A stretch of 64,000 bases of DNA from Camarhynchus parvulus. Taxonomy: Eukaryota > Chordata > Aves > Passeriformes > Thraupidae. The position numbers and the translations under genes were made by a program. Below, piece by piece: positions 25,601 to 35,755 of the stretch. The DNA is taken from assembly GCF_901933205.1 (NCBI RefSeq), contig NC_044576.1, forward strand, positions 11,007,024 to 11,071,023, in the 5' to 3' direction. The notes beneath the pieces were generated by a model. It did no database searches. It was not told where the DNA came from and saw nothing but the letters and a program-made list of their open reading frames with translations. Positions within the stretch are counted from its first letter, which is position 1. The number at the start of each line of letters is the position of its first letter.

Positions 25601-28600
25601 CCTTAAAACCAATTGGAGGACTCCACCTAGTGGAGACCTGCATGGAAACAGAACCTGATTGAAACCATCATCAGAAACAGAGGTGACAGCGAAGGAGAAT
25701 TTTGGTTTTTCCCCCCAGAGAGTCATTTATGATTTTCTTTCGGTCTGCTTTGTTCATTGAATAGACGCAAAGGCAGTACAGAGCCCTCCTTCCAAGCAAG
25801 GTAGAAGTTATAAAAACCTGCACCCAGACCTGATCAGTATAAAGGTACCCTACCTTGAAAATTTAAATAGGGACCAAATGAAATTAGAAAGAATAAACTC
25901 TGATGGCTAGAGCAAAGCTTTTAATTCTTAGAAACAGGTATTACTTGTCTGCCTTTTCCCCCTGTATAAAACCAGCACCACATGGACCCATCCAGCAACT
26001 TCTGCAACTACCGCACGGCGCTGCAGGGCGCGGCGCAGCGCTCGCAGGGCGCCCACAGCAGCCGCGAGAAGATCGTCATCCCCGTCTTCAACCTCTTCAT
26101 CAAGGACATCTACTTCCTGCACAAGATCCACACCAACCGCCTGCCCAACGGGCAGATCAACTTCAAGGTGGGCCCCTGCTGCTGCCCAGACTGCTCTGCC
26201 ACCCGAACCTGCTGTGCTGCAGCCTGAGCTCAGTGCATCACCCGTTCCCGCAGTGCCCACGTGGGCACCACCAAGTGCTGTCATATCTAGGGGAGTTGAT
26301 TGGAATCAAATTCTGGGAAAGCCAGCAGTTGCTTTTCTGTGGCAGCAAGCCATCATATCTGACCAAATTTAACAGGTCACTCCAGGCTGAGGCATCAGCC
26401 TTAGCTGATTTCACCTCCTCAGTTTGGCTGGCTGCAATGGGGTGTATCAGGTCTGCAAGGGAGTTTCTGCAGCTTCTGGGTTCTCTCCCCAGTTAATAAA
26501 CATGCATGTCCAAGTGACCACAGTCTGTCAAAAGAACTTCTGGAAAAAATTGTATTGTCATAATTAAGGCTGTGTAAGTGGAGGGGGGCACACAGAAGAT
26601 ACAGGGCAAACCCTGAGTAATTACAGATTTAGAAGGTACAGGGCAAACCCTGAGTAATTACAGATGTCTTAAAATCCTAGGAAGGAAAGGATATCTAAAT
26701 GTTTCTATATGTTACTGTGATTTCCCAAACTTAGAGAGTGCTTTCTGAAAAGATCAGATGTGTCACATTTCATTTAAATTGAAGTTTGGAAATGTAAAAA
26801 GTAAAGCTAATAAACTATTTACTGTCCAGTTCCAGTCACAGGAATTTAGACACTCCACACAGAAAATAGGCACTATTATACAGGAAGGAAAGGTTGATGA
26901 TGAAAAAACCTGAAGGCAAAAGATCAGATGATGGGCTGAGATAACACTGTCCTAAACTTGAGGCTGGCAGCAGATGAGGAACTAGCAGCAAGAGGGGGAA
27001 ATGAGGGGAACCATAAGAAGATAGGATAGCAAGGAATCCCAGAATACACAGAGTTGGAAGGGACCCACAGGGATCACCAAGCCCAACTCCCAGTGCTGCA
27101 CAGCACCACCCCAAGAGTCACACCATGTGCCTGACAGCATTGTCCAAATACTCCTGAATTCTGTCAGGCTGGTGCTGTGACCAATTCCATGTAAGTCTGA
27201 GTAAGGGACAATAAGAAAAGCAGCATAAAGAATAAGACTGAGAGGCTCTGAAATAGAAATGAACTAATATTTCAAAGAAAACAAATTCTATTTTAATAAT
27301 ACTCTTTTAATTACTTCATGCAGAAGTTCTGGGAAATTTCAAGACAGATTCATGATTTCCTGACATGGAAGCAGGTTGAGTGTCCTTTTGAAAAAGACAA
27401 GAAAATCCAGACCTATCTACTCACAGCACCTATTTATAGTGAAGAAGGTAAAATCCTTTGTTGAACATTATAGTGAGTCTTTCTACGCGTTAAAATCCAA
27501 AATATGCAGGTGAAAAATATATACATGCAAAACTGTATTTTCTTAGTAATTTCTTAAGTGTTATCACTTTTTCTGTTGGCTTCTGATGAGAACAAATTTC
27601 ATAATGAAGACTGAAAAGTTACATCTGCTATATTGTAACCCTTGGATTTTTTCCCTCAGGTAAAGAACTCATGTATCTAATTGTTGCTACTTTTTTTCTC
27701 CCCAGCTCTGTTCATTGCATCCTTTGAAAGTGAAGGTCCAGAAAACCACATGGAAAAAGACAGCTGGAAAACACTCAGGTATGAAGCTTCCTCAGAACAT
27801 GAGTCTTTCTGCAGACACAGAGGCATGTAACCATCAGCTTCTTCTGTCCTATTTGCATACCCAGCTTAAAACCATTATACTGTTATTTTTCCTTCAAAAT
27901 TTAAATCTGAAAAAATTTCTGTGGGGCTTGGATTTTGATACAGCTTTTCCAGCCAGATCTGTTGAGGCTGCAAGATCACTGCTGGGGCTGTGAAAGAGAA
28001 TATCCCTTATTTAGGCTATCAAATAGAGTAAAATAATTGCATTTGTAGTAGTGTTCAGACATGATTTTCTCAGGGGAACAAACCTATAGAGACACTAACA
28101 AAGTGCTCTCATCACAACTATGCTCTTACAAATCATATAAAAGGATGAAAATTTCTAGGAATATGGTAATTGTCAGCCTACCCTAAGGGATAAAGTCTCA
28201 AAGACTCCTCATCCTCCTGAGAATGGAAAGCACCACTCCCATGTACATGATGAGATCAATTAATTAGAATTTTTCCAACACTGAACCAAGGCAGAGAGGT
28301 CTGTGAATTGCGCAGAACATGAAGATCTGACACATCTGTAGCACACAGGGGATGAACACAGCCTGCATGCCCTGAGCTCTGTCAGGCACATGGGGACTGC
28401 ATTGTCCCAGACAAGACCCACTTTCCCACTGATCCCAACATTTCCTAGGATGTCCCTGTGAGCTTTTCACTTGCAGCCCCCGTGCAATGCACCTTGCACT
28501 GAACCCAGCACTGCTCAGCCTGCGGTAGTTTAGGATGAGAGACACAGAACATGTGTTACATGCCTGAGCTGATCCAGGGGCCTGGGGTAATGTTATGCAA

Positions 28601-28819
28601 GTTAAATTTTCATCTCATTTAATGTCAGCCTCTCTACTGAAATGCACAGATTTATTCCAGTTTCTAGCAGTTGAAAATCTATCCCTTGAAGAGAGCCTGT
28701 CAGCTACTGATGCCAGATAGATCTATTGCCAAAAATGAAAACCATTTTTGTTGGGATAGAAAATAGATAATTTTTTTTATTGCTTTGTTTTTAGGACAAC
28801 TCTGCTTAATAGAGCCTGA
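7443..28819 (+). CDS. RASGEF1A: RASGEF1A: Ras guanine-nucleotide exchange factor (RasGEF domain family member 1A), 12 coding exons
   Basis: Joining 7443-7616, 13288-13416, 18833-18970, 22319-22540, 22821-22895, 23138-23230, 24892-24994, 25286-25365, 25976-26167, 27324-27447, 27706-27778 and 28795-28819 gives one frame of 475 codons plus TGA. All introns are GT-AG. The protein catalyses GDP release from Ras-family GTPases; members of this family act on Ras and Rap2. An N-terminal REM-type (RasGEF_N) helical region spans roughly residues 35-155 and the CDC25-homology catalytic domain roughly 205-450. The helical-hairpin signature FNIGNFNSMMAII (299-311) followed by SGMNLSPVARLKKTW (312-326) is intact. 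No signal peptide or membrane segment is seen. The human protein is about 481 residues and, as I recall it, has a short glycine-rich insert near residue 28 that is absent here. RASGEF1A is preferred over the B and C paralogues because of the protein match and the adjacent CSGALNACT2. Confidence 0.96.
7617..13287 (+). other. RASGEF1A: RASGEF1A intron 2
   Basis: This AT-rich intron of 5.7 kb has no credible internal exon. A G-run lies near 10804. The segment 12990-13080 is AT-rich with TAATTAGG and GATAATTGG homeodomain-like motifs and may be regulatory. No recognisable transposon remnant was seen. Confidence 0.7.
13288..13416 (+). CDS. RASGEF1A: RASGEF1A coding exon 2 (start of REM region)
   Basis: The exon encodes RTYIFTFLLSSRVF and onward (residues 59-101), in phase 0 at both ends. 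The acceptor is TCCACAG after a long T-rich tract and the donor is AAG|GTAAAT. The FTFLLSSRVF helix is typical of the RasGEF N-terminal (REM-type) domain. Confidence 0.96.
13417..18832 (+). other. RASGEF1A: RASGEF1A intron 3
   Basis: This intron of 5.4 kb contains a 66-bp tandem duplication (15602-15730) and three AT-rich blocks dense in homeodomain-type motifs (about 17235-17345, 17670-17785 and 18110-18205) that look like candidate regulatory elements. No internal coding exon is recognised. Confidence 0.7.
15602..15730. repeat. 66-bp tandem duplication, about two copies
   Basis: Bases 15602-15667 repeat at 15668-15730 with period 66. Within the aligned copies I see one substitution (A at 15640, T at 15706). 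The near identity indicates a recent duplication. The period is a multiple of three, so an open frame runs through both copies, but that frame shows no sign of being a gene. Confidence 0.95.
18833..18970 (+). CDS. RASGEF1A: RASGEF1A coding exon 3
   Basis: The exon encodes AKLKSFAAKIIQLLKEWTE and onward to ITQCDE (residues 102-147), phase 0 at both ends. The acceptor is TTTCTAG and the donor GAG|GTAGGG. The amphipathic helix with LLKEW and the FPYDFQDEK stretch match the human protein closely. Confidence 0.96.
19281..19340. repeat. Three imperfect 20-base tandem units with TTTGTACAT core
   Basis: Units 19281-19300, 19301-19320 and 19321-19340 share CTTTGTACATT. The first and third are the most alike, which suggests a 40-base period made of two 20-base halves. 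Confidence 0.75.
19668..19703 (+). other. G-quadruplex-forming tract
   Basis: Runs of six, four, three and six G separated by loops of 4, 3 and 1 bases satisfy the canonical four-run G-quadruplex pattern on the + (transcribed-sense) strand, and a further GGGG follows. It lies inside RASGEF1A intron 4, so it would also be present in the pre-mRNA. Confidence 0.6.
22319..22540 (+). CDS. RASGEF1A: RASGEF1A coding exon 4 (end of REM region, start of catalytic domain)
   Basis: The exon encodes ENGTVKKIISQMTQNLL and onward to LAQQLTYIEL (residues 148-221), phase 0 at both ends. Acceptor is CTGCTTAG and donor CTG|GTGAGG. The segment DILSVCCDPLILAQQLTYIE is the entry to the CDC25-type catalytic domain, where the xxLAxQLTxIE motif is typical of RasGEFs. 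Confidence 0.97.
22821..22895 (+). CDS. RASGEF1A: RASGEF1A coding exon 5
   Basis: A short exon encoding ERVSNIYPEDLMQIVSHMDS and onward (residues 222-246), with acceptor AACACAG and donor AAG|GTACAA, phase 0. Human has Asp instead of Glu at the first residue; the rest is nearly identical as I recall it. The preceding intron is only 280 bases. Confidence 0.95.
23138..23230 (+). CDS. RASGEF1A: RASGEF1A coding exon 6
   Basis: The exon encodes CRSDVTKTYNLEAYDNWFN and onward to EICR (residues 247-277), phase 0. The acceptor is CTTACAG and the donor CGG|GTAGGT. The NWFNCLSMLVATEI helix is part of the RasGEF catalytic core. Confidence 0.96.
23231..24891 (+). other. RASGEF1A: RASGEF1A intron between coding exons 6 and 7
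   Basis: This AT-rich intron of 1.7 kb includes a perfect octamer ATTTGCAT (23360-23367) inside an AT-rich stretch that could bind POU factors. No exon or repeat is recognised. Confidence 0.65.
24892..24994 (+). CDS. RASGEF1A: RASGEF1A coding exon 7 (catalytic helical hairpin)
   Basis: The exon encodes VVKKKQRTRMVEFFIDVARE, then CFNIGNFNSMMAII (residues 278-311) plus one base of Ser312. The acceptor is TTTCTCCAG and the donor ATCT|GTGAGT, phase 1. The NFNSMMAI segment is the conserved RasGEF signature, used to open the Ras switch region. Confidence 0.97.
25286..25365 (+). CDS. RASGEF1A: RASGEF1A coding exon 8
   Basis: The exon completes Ser312 and encodes GMNLSPVARLKKTWSKVKTA and onward to VLE (to residue 338), phase 0 at its end. 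The acceptor is GCATTCAG and the donor GAG|GTATGT. The SPVARLKKTW helix follows the catalytic hairpin in RasGEF domains. Confidence 0.97.
25366..25975 (+). other. RASGEF1A: RASGEF1A intron between coding exons 8 and 9
   Basis: This intron of 610 bases has no recognised element. Open frames here are antisense shadows or chance. Confidence 0.7.
25976..26167 (+). CDS. RASGEF1A: RASGEF1A coding exon 9, unusually GC/CpG-rich
   Basis: The exon encodes HHMDPSSNFCNYRTALQG and onward to NGQINFK (residues 339-402), phase 0 at both ends, with acceptor AAACCAG and donor AAG|GTGGGC. Nearly every third codon position is G or C and CpGs are dense, whereas the other coding exons use many A/T-ending codons. 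The protein is normal and highly conserved in its second half (SSREKIVIPVFNLF). Confidence 0.97.
26594..26667. repeat. 37-bp tandem duplication, two copies
   Basis: Bases 26594-26630 are repeated at 26631-26667 with period 37 and two substitutions. The near identity points to a recent slippage or unequal-exchange event. Confidence 0.95.
27032..27190 (-). mobile_element. CR1-type LINE 3'-end fragment (truncated, reverse orientation)
   Basis: The segment matches, from memory, the reverse complement of a bird CR1 3' end: a GAATCCCAGAAT-like tail, then GAGTTGGAAGGGACCCACAG, CCCAACTCC, CACACCATGTGCCTGA and GCATTGTCCAAA blocks. The element is cut at about 27190, well short of its coding region, as is usual for 5'-truncated CR1 copies, so it is inert. 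It supports an avian (or at least sauropsid) source. I cannot assign a subfamily. Confidence 0.85.
27324..27447 (+). CDS. RASGEF1A: RASGEF1A coding exon 10
   Basis: The exon encodes KFWEISRQIHDFLTWKQVE and onward to APIYSEE (residues 403-443) plus one base of Ala444. The acceptor is TTCATGCAG and the donor AAG|GTAAAA, phase 1. It forms the C-terminal part of the catalytic domain; human has EFMTW where this has DFLTW. Confidence 0.96.
27706..27778 (+). CDS. RASGEF1A: RASGEF1A coding exon 11
   Basis: The exon encodes (A)LFIASFESEGPENHMEKDSW and KTL plus two bases of Arg468. The acceptor is TCTCCCCAG and the donor CAG|GTATGA. It joins the tiny terminal coding segment at 28795. Confidence 0.95.
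27779..28794 (+). other. RASGEF1A: RASGEF1A last intron
   Basis: This intron of about 1.0 kb runs from GTATGA to TTTTTAG. A moderately GC-richer piece at 28310-28530 shows no recognisable coding or repeat identity. Confidence 0.7.
28795..28819 (+). CDS. RASGEF1A: RASGEF1A coding exon 12 (terminal, TTLLNRA-stop)
   Basis: The acceptor TTTTTAG precedes GACAACTCTGCTTAATAGAG, which completes Arg468 and encodes TTLLNRA followed by TGA (28817-28819). The same C-terminus ends human RASGEF1A as I recall it. This coding segment is far too short for ORF calling and is placed by splice frame and identity. Confidence 0.95.
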
Positions 28820-28907
28820 GAAATTTGGATCAGATTTGCAGACTTCAAAGCACATGTAATGGACATGTTTTTACAACCTGAATGAAAGACTTGGACTGAG
28901 CTAAGAA

Positions 28908-28928
28908 AGACCTCACTGGATGAGGTCT
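28908..28928 (+). other. Stem-loop in the 3' UTR (8-bp stem, 5-base loop)
   Basis: AGACCTCA (28908-28915) and TGAGGTCT (28921-28928) are perfect inverted repeats separated by CTGGA, about 30 bases before the poly(A) signal. A role in mRNA stability or processing is only a possibility. Confidence 0.5.
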
Positions 28929-28955
28929 GTTTTGTACATACAGTAACTTTTATGA

Positions 28956-28961
28956 AATAAA
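28956..28961 (+). promoter_or_regulatory. RASGEF1A: RASGEF1A polyadenylation signal AATAAA
   Basis: A canonical hexamer lies 137 bases past the stop codon, followed about 45 bases later by a GU/U-rich stretch (GGGTTTTGGTTTTTTATTTT), the expected downstream element. Other AATAAA hexamers at 29366-29371 and 29411-29416 may serve as alternative sites; a TG-rich tract follows them. Confidence 0.75.
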
Positions 28962-29527
28962 ATGTGGTAAATATTTCACATGTCAACCTTAAGGCACTTA
29001 CTGAAGGGTTTTGGTTTTTTATTTTAAATATAAGGGCAGGGCCCTGTTCTCAGAGATGAAATGTATCATGGGAGATGGTATCTTATTCTATCAGCATCCA
29101 AATTTTTATTTTTTATTACTTCCACCAAAACAAATACAAATTAAAACACACATCCTAACTGAAGCCAGTGTTCAGGTTAAATACCCCATTGGACCAGTAT
29201 CCTACAGAACACTCAGTATGTCTCCCTAGCTTTGAGATGAGGGGTCTCCTTCAAATCAGCAGAATTGTTCACAAGTGTTTGTTCCTCTCCTCCATCAGCA
29301 AATAGTGCCTTACAAGGTACTGAGCTTGTGTAGTTGTACCTTCTGACTGGGCTGGAAGTAAGGGAAATAAAAATATGGATGTCTCCAAACCAGCTACAAT
29401 GTACTTTTTAAATAAAGTGGAGAATTATGGCACATGAAGTAGAGTATACCTGCCTGTAACACTGATGGTGCAGCAAACCTATTTTTGTTACGTGATGTAA
29501 AGAGATGAGAGGGGGTAACTGCTGGGT

Positions 29528-29560
29528 CTGTGTGTTTGTGTGTGAGTATGTGTGTGTGCA
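29528..29560 (+). repeat. (TG)n-rich microsatellite
   Basis: Interrupted TG dinucleotides run for about 30 bases, with CACATG and CACACATG copies shortly after. Such a tract is expected to vary in length between individuals. Confidence 0.8.
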
Positions 29561-30467
29561 CATGAGGGGATGCACACATGTCTAAGTGTTAATACTTCTG
29601 GGAACTATCCTTTACATTCTGGCTGTCAGAATAGTTTGTGTTTTCCTTTTGAAAAATCAGGGAATGTTTTTTTCTGTTCTTATGTTTAAAGAGAAGAATA
29701 TCTAACCTAAATTATAATCTCTGCAAAACAGGCCTAATATGCTTTTCTAAAAAGAGTCTTTGGAAAACAAAAAATCAGCATGGGCCAGGGAAGAAGGGGA
29801 AGTAAACTCAGATGTCCAATTTGAAGTTAAGGCTAAAGTTCCCAAAAAGCTTAAGAAGAGGTCATTGCTGTGAATTGGTAATTTAATTCCATTGGTTCCT
29901 TTGAAAAGTCCAGTTTGCACTTACAGACAGTTAAAACAAAGACACAATTCAATGTAAGTTTTTCTAGCCTTTTGCAAGCCATGATTAATTGTCTGGGACA
30001 GCACCCACTGAAATCTAAGGGTAAACACTTTAAGAAATTAGTCAAACCTTTGAACAGGTCAGTACCAAAATTAGAGGTGATCTGCAAACCCACTGATGCT
30101 TGCCATTTCTAATTTCTCCTTTTAGTACTGAGTTTACACCTAATTTGACTATCTAAGTACCTGAAGAGCTTCTGTTAAGAAGGGAGGAAAAAAAAATTTA
30201 GTTAGGACTTTTGTCAACTGATCTCTGAGTTAAGAAAGAAAAACAAACAGGCTCAGATTAAAACCTGTTTCGTCTAATGAACAAATTATTATCCACAAAT
30301 GCCTACTTTTCTTTTTCAGTAATTTTCCCTCCGAAGGCTTGAGGGCTGAATATGAGCTAATAACTTGAGCCAGGTTAATAGGCTGGTTTTTCTTTTTTGT
30401 TCATTAAAAAAATCCAACAAAAACAGTCCCTCTGAAGCTGGCAGTGGTCACAGCCTCCCTGACAGAG

Positions 30468-30490
30468 CCTTGCAGAGAACCTCTGCAAGG
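30468..30490. repeat. 10-bp perfect inverted repeat with 3-base loop
   Basis: CCTTGCAGAG and CTCTGCAAGG flank AAC. No adjoining pairing extends the stem, so this is a short palindrome rather than a processed-RNA candidate. Confidence 0.7.
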
Positions 30491-33400
30491 ACTTATTAAA
30501 AATGGCCAGCCCTAGGTAGATGGTGTTTATCTTATTCTGCCTTCTGTTGAAGAAGGGGCAAGACTTGCTGGACTGAGGGTCTGGTTTATTCCAGCCCAGC
30601 AGACTCTCCTGGCCTGAGTGCCTACAGCCAATTGCAGTGCCACTGTTTGATGCAGCATCTGCAAGCACTTAGCAGAAATTTGCTTTATTGGCCCTGGAGC
30701 ACGGTGAAAAATTAAAATGCTTTCCCTCTTTTACTTCCCCCTTGACAAATACTTAAAATTCGAGGAGTAAGTTGATGTAAGGAAGGGAGACAAATCAACA
30801 TTTTGCTATTCCCATAGCATTGGCATCAAAGAGAAACAAAAGCATGTTACACCATGAGGAAAGAAGAAGTAGAATACTAACAGTTAACAAGAACAGCCCA
30901 AGAAAGGGGAAGGGATAATTCTTATGACCTGCTGCTATTTTTCCTGTGCTGAAGTACTGGCCTTCAGCCCTGGATTCCAGTAAGAATATTTATACTGTAT
31001 TATTACAGTGTTTTGCACTTTCAGAGATGTTCTAGCTAGTAACATTGTCAGACACTATATGAGGGATTGTATATCAGCTTTGTTTATGTAATTGAAGTTT
31101 AAAAGGGATGCTTAAAATTTAAGGAAAAAATATATATTTGAAATTCAATTTTAGAACACTTTCTGTAAATGTATGAAAGAGCTTTCACATGAATGTGCAC
31201 TCTGCCGGTCAATCAGTCCAAGCATATACTTGAAATCCATGCAGTATCTACATTGGTTCCCTTTTATTTTCCTCCCCAAGTTTGATACATTCCTTAAATA
31301 CTGTGTTTTGCTATTCTGAGCTGAAATGCTAAATATAAAGCTGTACCATAAAGCAGGATATTCTGTGTTTGACTGGATGTGCTTGCATTAATAAAAAAAG
31401 AAATTGCTTCAACCATGACCACCTTTTCCCATAGTTATTTTTCCCTTGCAAATGTATCAAAGCACAAGCCAGAAGCTGAATGAGGTGTGGAAGGCAACAT
31501 GGTCACAGTGAACCAACTGGTCACCTACTGACTTGAAAAGCTATAGTATGAAATACTTAAATTTCTTTCAGCAAAGGCAAGAGCAACACTAAGCCAACAA
31601 TATACTGCCATTCTTATGTTCTTGCTGTAGTAGTATTTTATGGATTTTATAGGGTCTGTGCTACAGAATATTTTTGTTCTCTCAATGGAAATGTTCAACA
31701 GTTCCACTGTGTAAAAATCTACTGTCATAAGAGCTGAATTTCATTTTCCCCCCTGTATTTACCCTTTGAGCAGCAGAGCACAGAACGTGTCTGGCTGCAG
31801 CAGACTGCAGGGTTTCCTGTGACAAGCTTCTGTTGGCATTTCAACACCCCAGCACCTCTGCTTGCAACCACTGCCCTTTTTCACGCCCTGCTTGAAAAAG
31901 CCCCTTCTGCAAGGTGACACAGAGAACAGACAAGCACAGAGCTGTGAACAAAATCCAGCTTTGCTGCCCCAGTGCCACTCCCTTCTCAGGGATATAAGCC
32001 TTGGAAAAAGAAAACAAAATTACATCTTGGAAAGGCAGGAGGTCTGGAAGTCCCCATAAGCATTTCTGATCTGTTGGAAGCTCTCTAGGGAAATGGTTTT
32101 GGTAACCAGACACCCACACCACACTTGCAGAGCTGAACACAGCTCATTAGAAAAGATAATGATGTTTACCAGCATTAAGGGGATTGAGCAGATAAGAGTC
32201 TTCCTGATGGCCAGTTCACACTCATAATTAATATGAATATTGCATCCTTGAAAACTCACTTCCAATTATGTCCCATCCAGTCATTAGGATAAATTAGCTA
32301 CTTACACAGGCATAAGAGTAAACAATAAAATTGCTTTCCAGGCCCTTCACTGCTATTAGAGCACAACACAGTGTGACAAGCAGCAGCTCAGTGCCAGGAA
32401 GGTATCCTTAGTTACGTTAGCAGCAATTTGATTTATCAAGTTAATAATTCCCAAGAAACAACTTTCTTTTAGCAAATAACTCACAGGGCAAAATTCAGCT
32501 GAGCAGTTAGCTGCCAACTAATATAGTACATCTTTTGGGGAGAAATCAATTCTCCTGAGGATGTGCTGACAGATCTTCTCTCTTCAGCCTTCAATGTATG
32601 TAATTTTATCAGGGCAGCCCCAGCCTCCCAGCTATCCAGAACAGCCTACAAGCAGTGTGTGGAAGCACAGTTTTGACCTTGCTCTCTGCAGCAATTGAAT
32701 AGGGCTGTGTGGACAGCAAGATATTTATATTAAAAAATCAAATTGCAGAAAGAATTCATCTGCAACTTTTACTGCATGTTATCAAGGACGTTTCCAGACC
32801 AGTAAGCATGCAAATACTAGCAATGGCTTCTTTCATGGTTGTCCCTGGCAAGGCAGGGAATGTTTTGAGGTTCCAGTACATTCCTATGGGCTCTGACAGA
32901 GGTTCTGACAATTTGCTGTCCTTCACTGTTTCCCAAGGTGGACCTTAGGCTTTGGAAGAGAGAGAAACCACATTTGGGGATATGGTTCTGCAGTAACGTG
33001 GAGGTACAACAACAATTATGACCATCTCTCTGACATGATAACAATAAATAATTGAAGCATTTCTAGTGTTTCCAATGTTATAAGCAACTTTTCACATCAA
33101 TGTTTTTATGGCTTCCTGATAGCACATTCAGCTCTTGCACAGAAAATGGATGCAGATAATTGCTGTAAGGTTACTTAAGGATATTGGTTTATTTCTGTAA
33201 AGAAATATCAGAAGCAATCAAGTTCTGTGTCAGGCAGGCAGTGCTGGACATTCTGAGGCATACTCTGCCCTGCCTTCAGATGTGTGGTGAGGAAGATATT
33301 CAAACCACCAGGAAATGCAACAGCCAATAAATGCACTGTTTCTGATCTATTAGGATGCATCCTTCTCAGTACTGGTTACTCAGGCTCCCAACAGCCAATA

Positions 33401-35755
33401 ACAAAAAGCACCGAAACAGAGAAGTCTTGTCAGAAACGCTCTTTGGCAAAAACAGCGCACAGTTACTTGAAACTATTAGTAGCACCTACCAGGAAACCAA
33501 ACCTCCCCAATAAACCAAAACTAAACACACAAAGAGAAACAAAAAGCCAAACCCCAGGTCTGTGGGCACACAGAGGAGTCCTGTTCACAAACCTACTTCA
33601 GCACTAGGCCTGGAGACCGTTTTACAGGATTGGAAGGAAGCTGAAAGGGAACACAAACCAAAGCACCAGCTTCAAACAGCCTCACCTAATCCAGGGCAGA
33701 AAAGAAGAAATTTGAAATTTAGTGGATATTTCCTTCAAATATGTCTAATCTTATCTAGCTGCTTCGGATTAATCAGCAATCTTAAAAGTAATGTAATTCT
33801 GTTTGGGGGCAGAAGTCAAATGAGTTCCAGCAGAATCTCATTACAGAGAAAACTACTTAACATCTTTTTAATCCCTGTCACATGAGCACACTAAGGCCTC
33901 TTCTGATTCTGTGGCATATTACATTAAATATAGCATCCTGCTATCCATCAGTGTCAACACTGTAAGTTTCCTTTAAAATATTTACACAACATTGTTTACA
34001 TTCAATTCAAAGAAGACACTGCTAACAATATTCCACTCCACAAACATCTATCAAATCAAAGAACAAAGTACAACACATCCTCAGTAACAGCAACAGAGCA
34101 CTGAGGAACTCAGCAAACACAAGTTGTAAGGGATGGAGTTGAATGAAGTTTTGGATGATTATGGCAATACCAGAATTTCATGAAACAGTGAATTATTCTT
34201 GTGTGGGGACATAATAGCTCACCTGTTGATGACCTGACCTCAGTTTGGAAAAAAACAAACCACTCCCAACACCAAAAAATCCAAGCAAACAATGAATAAT
34301 TTGACAGATGCAAACAAATCCATTTTGTTTTTCTATATACCTCTTACTTCACTTCACAACTTAAAAATTTCAAGTATCCAAGTATTCCAAAAAGAATTTC
34401 ACAATAATCCAGCAGCCAAGAAAATGACTTTGAGAGGATTTTTAAGAGCACACAAACACCACCCCCCCAACATCTGTTCCACGGATGCATTTACAGGCCA
34501 GAGCAACATCCCAGCTGCTCCCCAGGAAAAGCTGCGAGTCACAACCTGAGAGTAGCCAAAGCTGTCTCAGAGCTGCTCTCCCAAGCCTTCCTGAGCACCA
34601 AGCACTCTCAAAGGGTTTTAGTTTTGCTTCAGACTATCCCTTCAACAGGATCATTTTCCCCATGGATTGTAATGAAGTCGGCAAGAAGCCACTCAAGCTT
34701 GCACAAGGCTGCAGGAAATGTGCAAAGAGCTGAGGCTCTCAAGGCCAAGCCATGCTGTGCCTGCTAGCTCGTGTTTCCACAGCTCTGCTCAGCTTCACCT
34801 CCTGTCTCCTCCACATCCATCACACTGGGACAATCTCATTTTCCCCCTTTTCCTCACAGGAGAAGCCTCCCTGCTGTTTCACAGCTGTGACTTTGCTGCC
34901 TGGGCACATTTGCCACTGCCTTCAGCAGGAGCCAGGTCAGACAGCACACCCAAGAAGGCTGTTCCATAGCCTTTGCCTTAAATTCCACTTCACTCCACAG
35001 ATACAGCCTTTTTTAAAAGCAGCACTTCTGCTCAAAGCCTGAGAATTCACCAGTGCTGGAAAAGAGCAAATGCTCCCACCATGGATATGCAAACGGCAAA
35101 GCAATGATAAAGAAACCCCAAAACAACCCCACAACGAATGAGGAATGAGTTAATGTCCTCTTTCACCTGCAAGTCAAGTACAAATGCAAAGTATTCTACC
35201 TATGCCAGAAAATTCTAAAGCCCTTTGCTAAGTTAACTTGCACCAGCAAAGAGTTTTTACACCATTGATAGAGAAAGCTGAGAGGACACAGGTCAAAACA
35301 CTTTAGTGATGTGCTACATACAAGCCCTGTAGCTACAAGGCAACCTTGAAGCTGTAAGAACTGAAAATGCTCCAGAAAAACTCACCACATAGCAAACACA
35401 TTTAGAGCAGCACAAATAAACCAGTTAAATCACCACAAACTCCAAGTTCAGGGGGACTTTACCTTACCCTGGAAGAGACTAAGCTAACCAAAACAAAGCT
35501 ATGTTTTAATAAAACCTTATGCAAACACTTAGACTTACATATGAAAGGGATTTATTTAACATTCTACCTGCAAGTCAGAAATACTTTTGCTGCACAGCAC
35601 TTCCATGCAAATCCCAGCTCCAACCCCTACTCTTTAGGCCAACCCCTACCAAAGCAAATAAGGTCTCCTAAAAAAAGGTAGAAGCCATTCCCTTTCTAGT
35701 GCAATCTCAAAAATAACAAATAGCAATAAAATAATAAAAAAATAATAAAACACTC

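Larger units (their letters stand above)
26168..27323 (+). other. RASGEF1A: RASGEF1A intron between coding exons 9 and 10
   Basis: This intron of 1.2 kb contains a 37-bp tandem duplication (26594-26667) and a CR1 remnant (27032-27190). Otherwise nothing is recognised. Confidence 0.75.
28820..28980 (+). other. RASGEF1A: RASGEF1A 3' UTR
   Basis: The segment runs from the stop codon to about 20 bases past the AATAAA at 28956. It contains an 8-bp perfect stem-loop (28908-28928). A longer UTR using later AATAAA sites (29366, 29411) remains possible. Confidence 0.65.

Noticed and set aside
25903..26496. 197-codon plus-strand frame over RASGEF1A coding exon 9
   Set aside because: It is a different frame from the real exon and runs through both splice sites. 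It is a shadow caused by the GC-rich exon.
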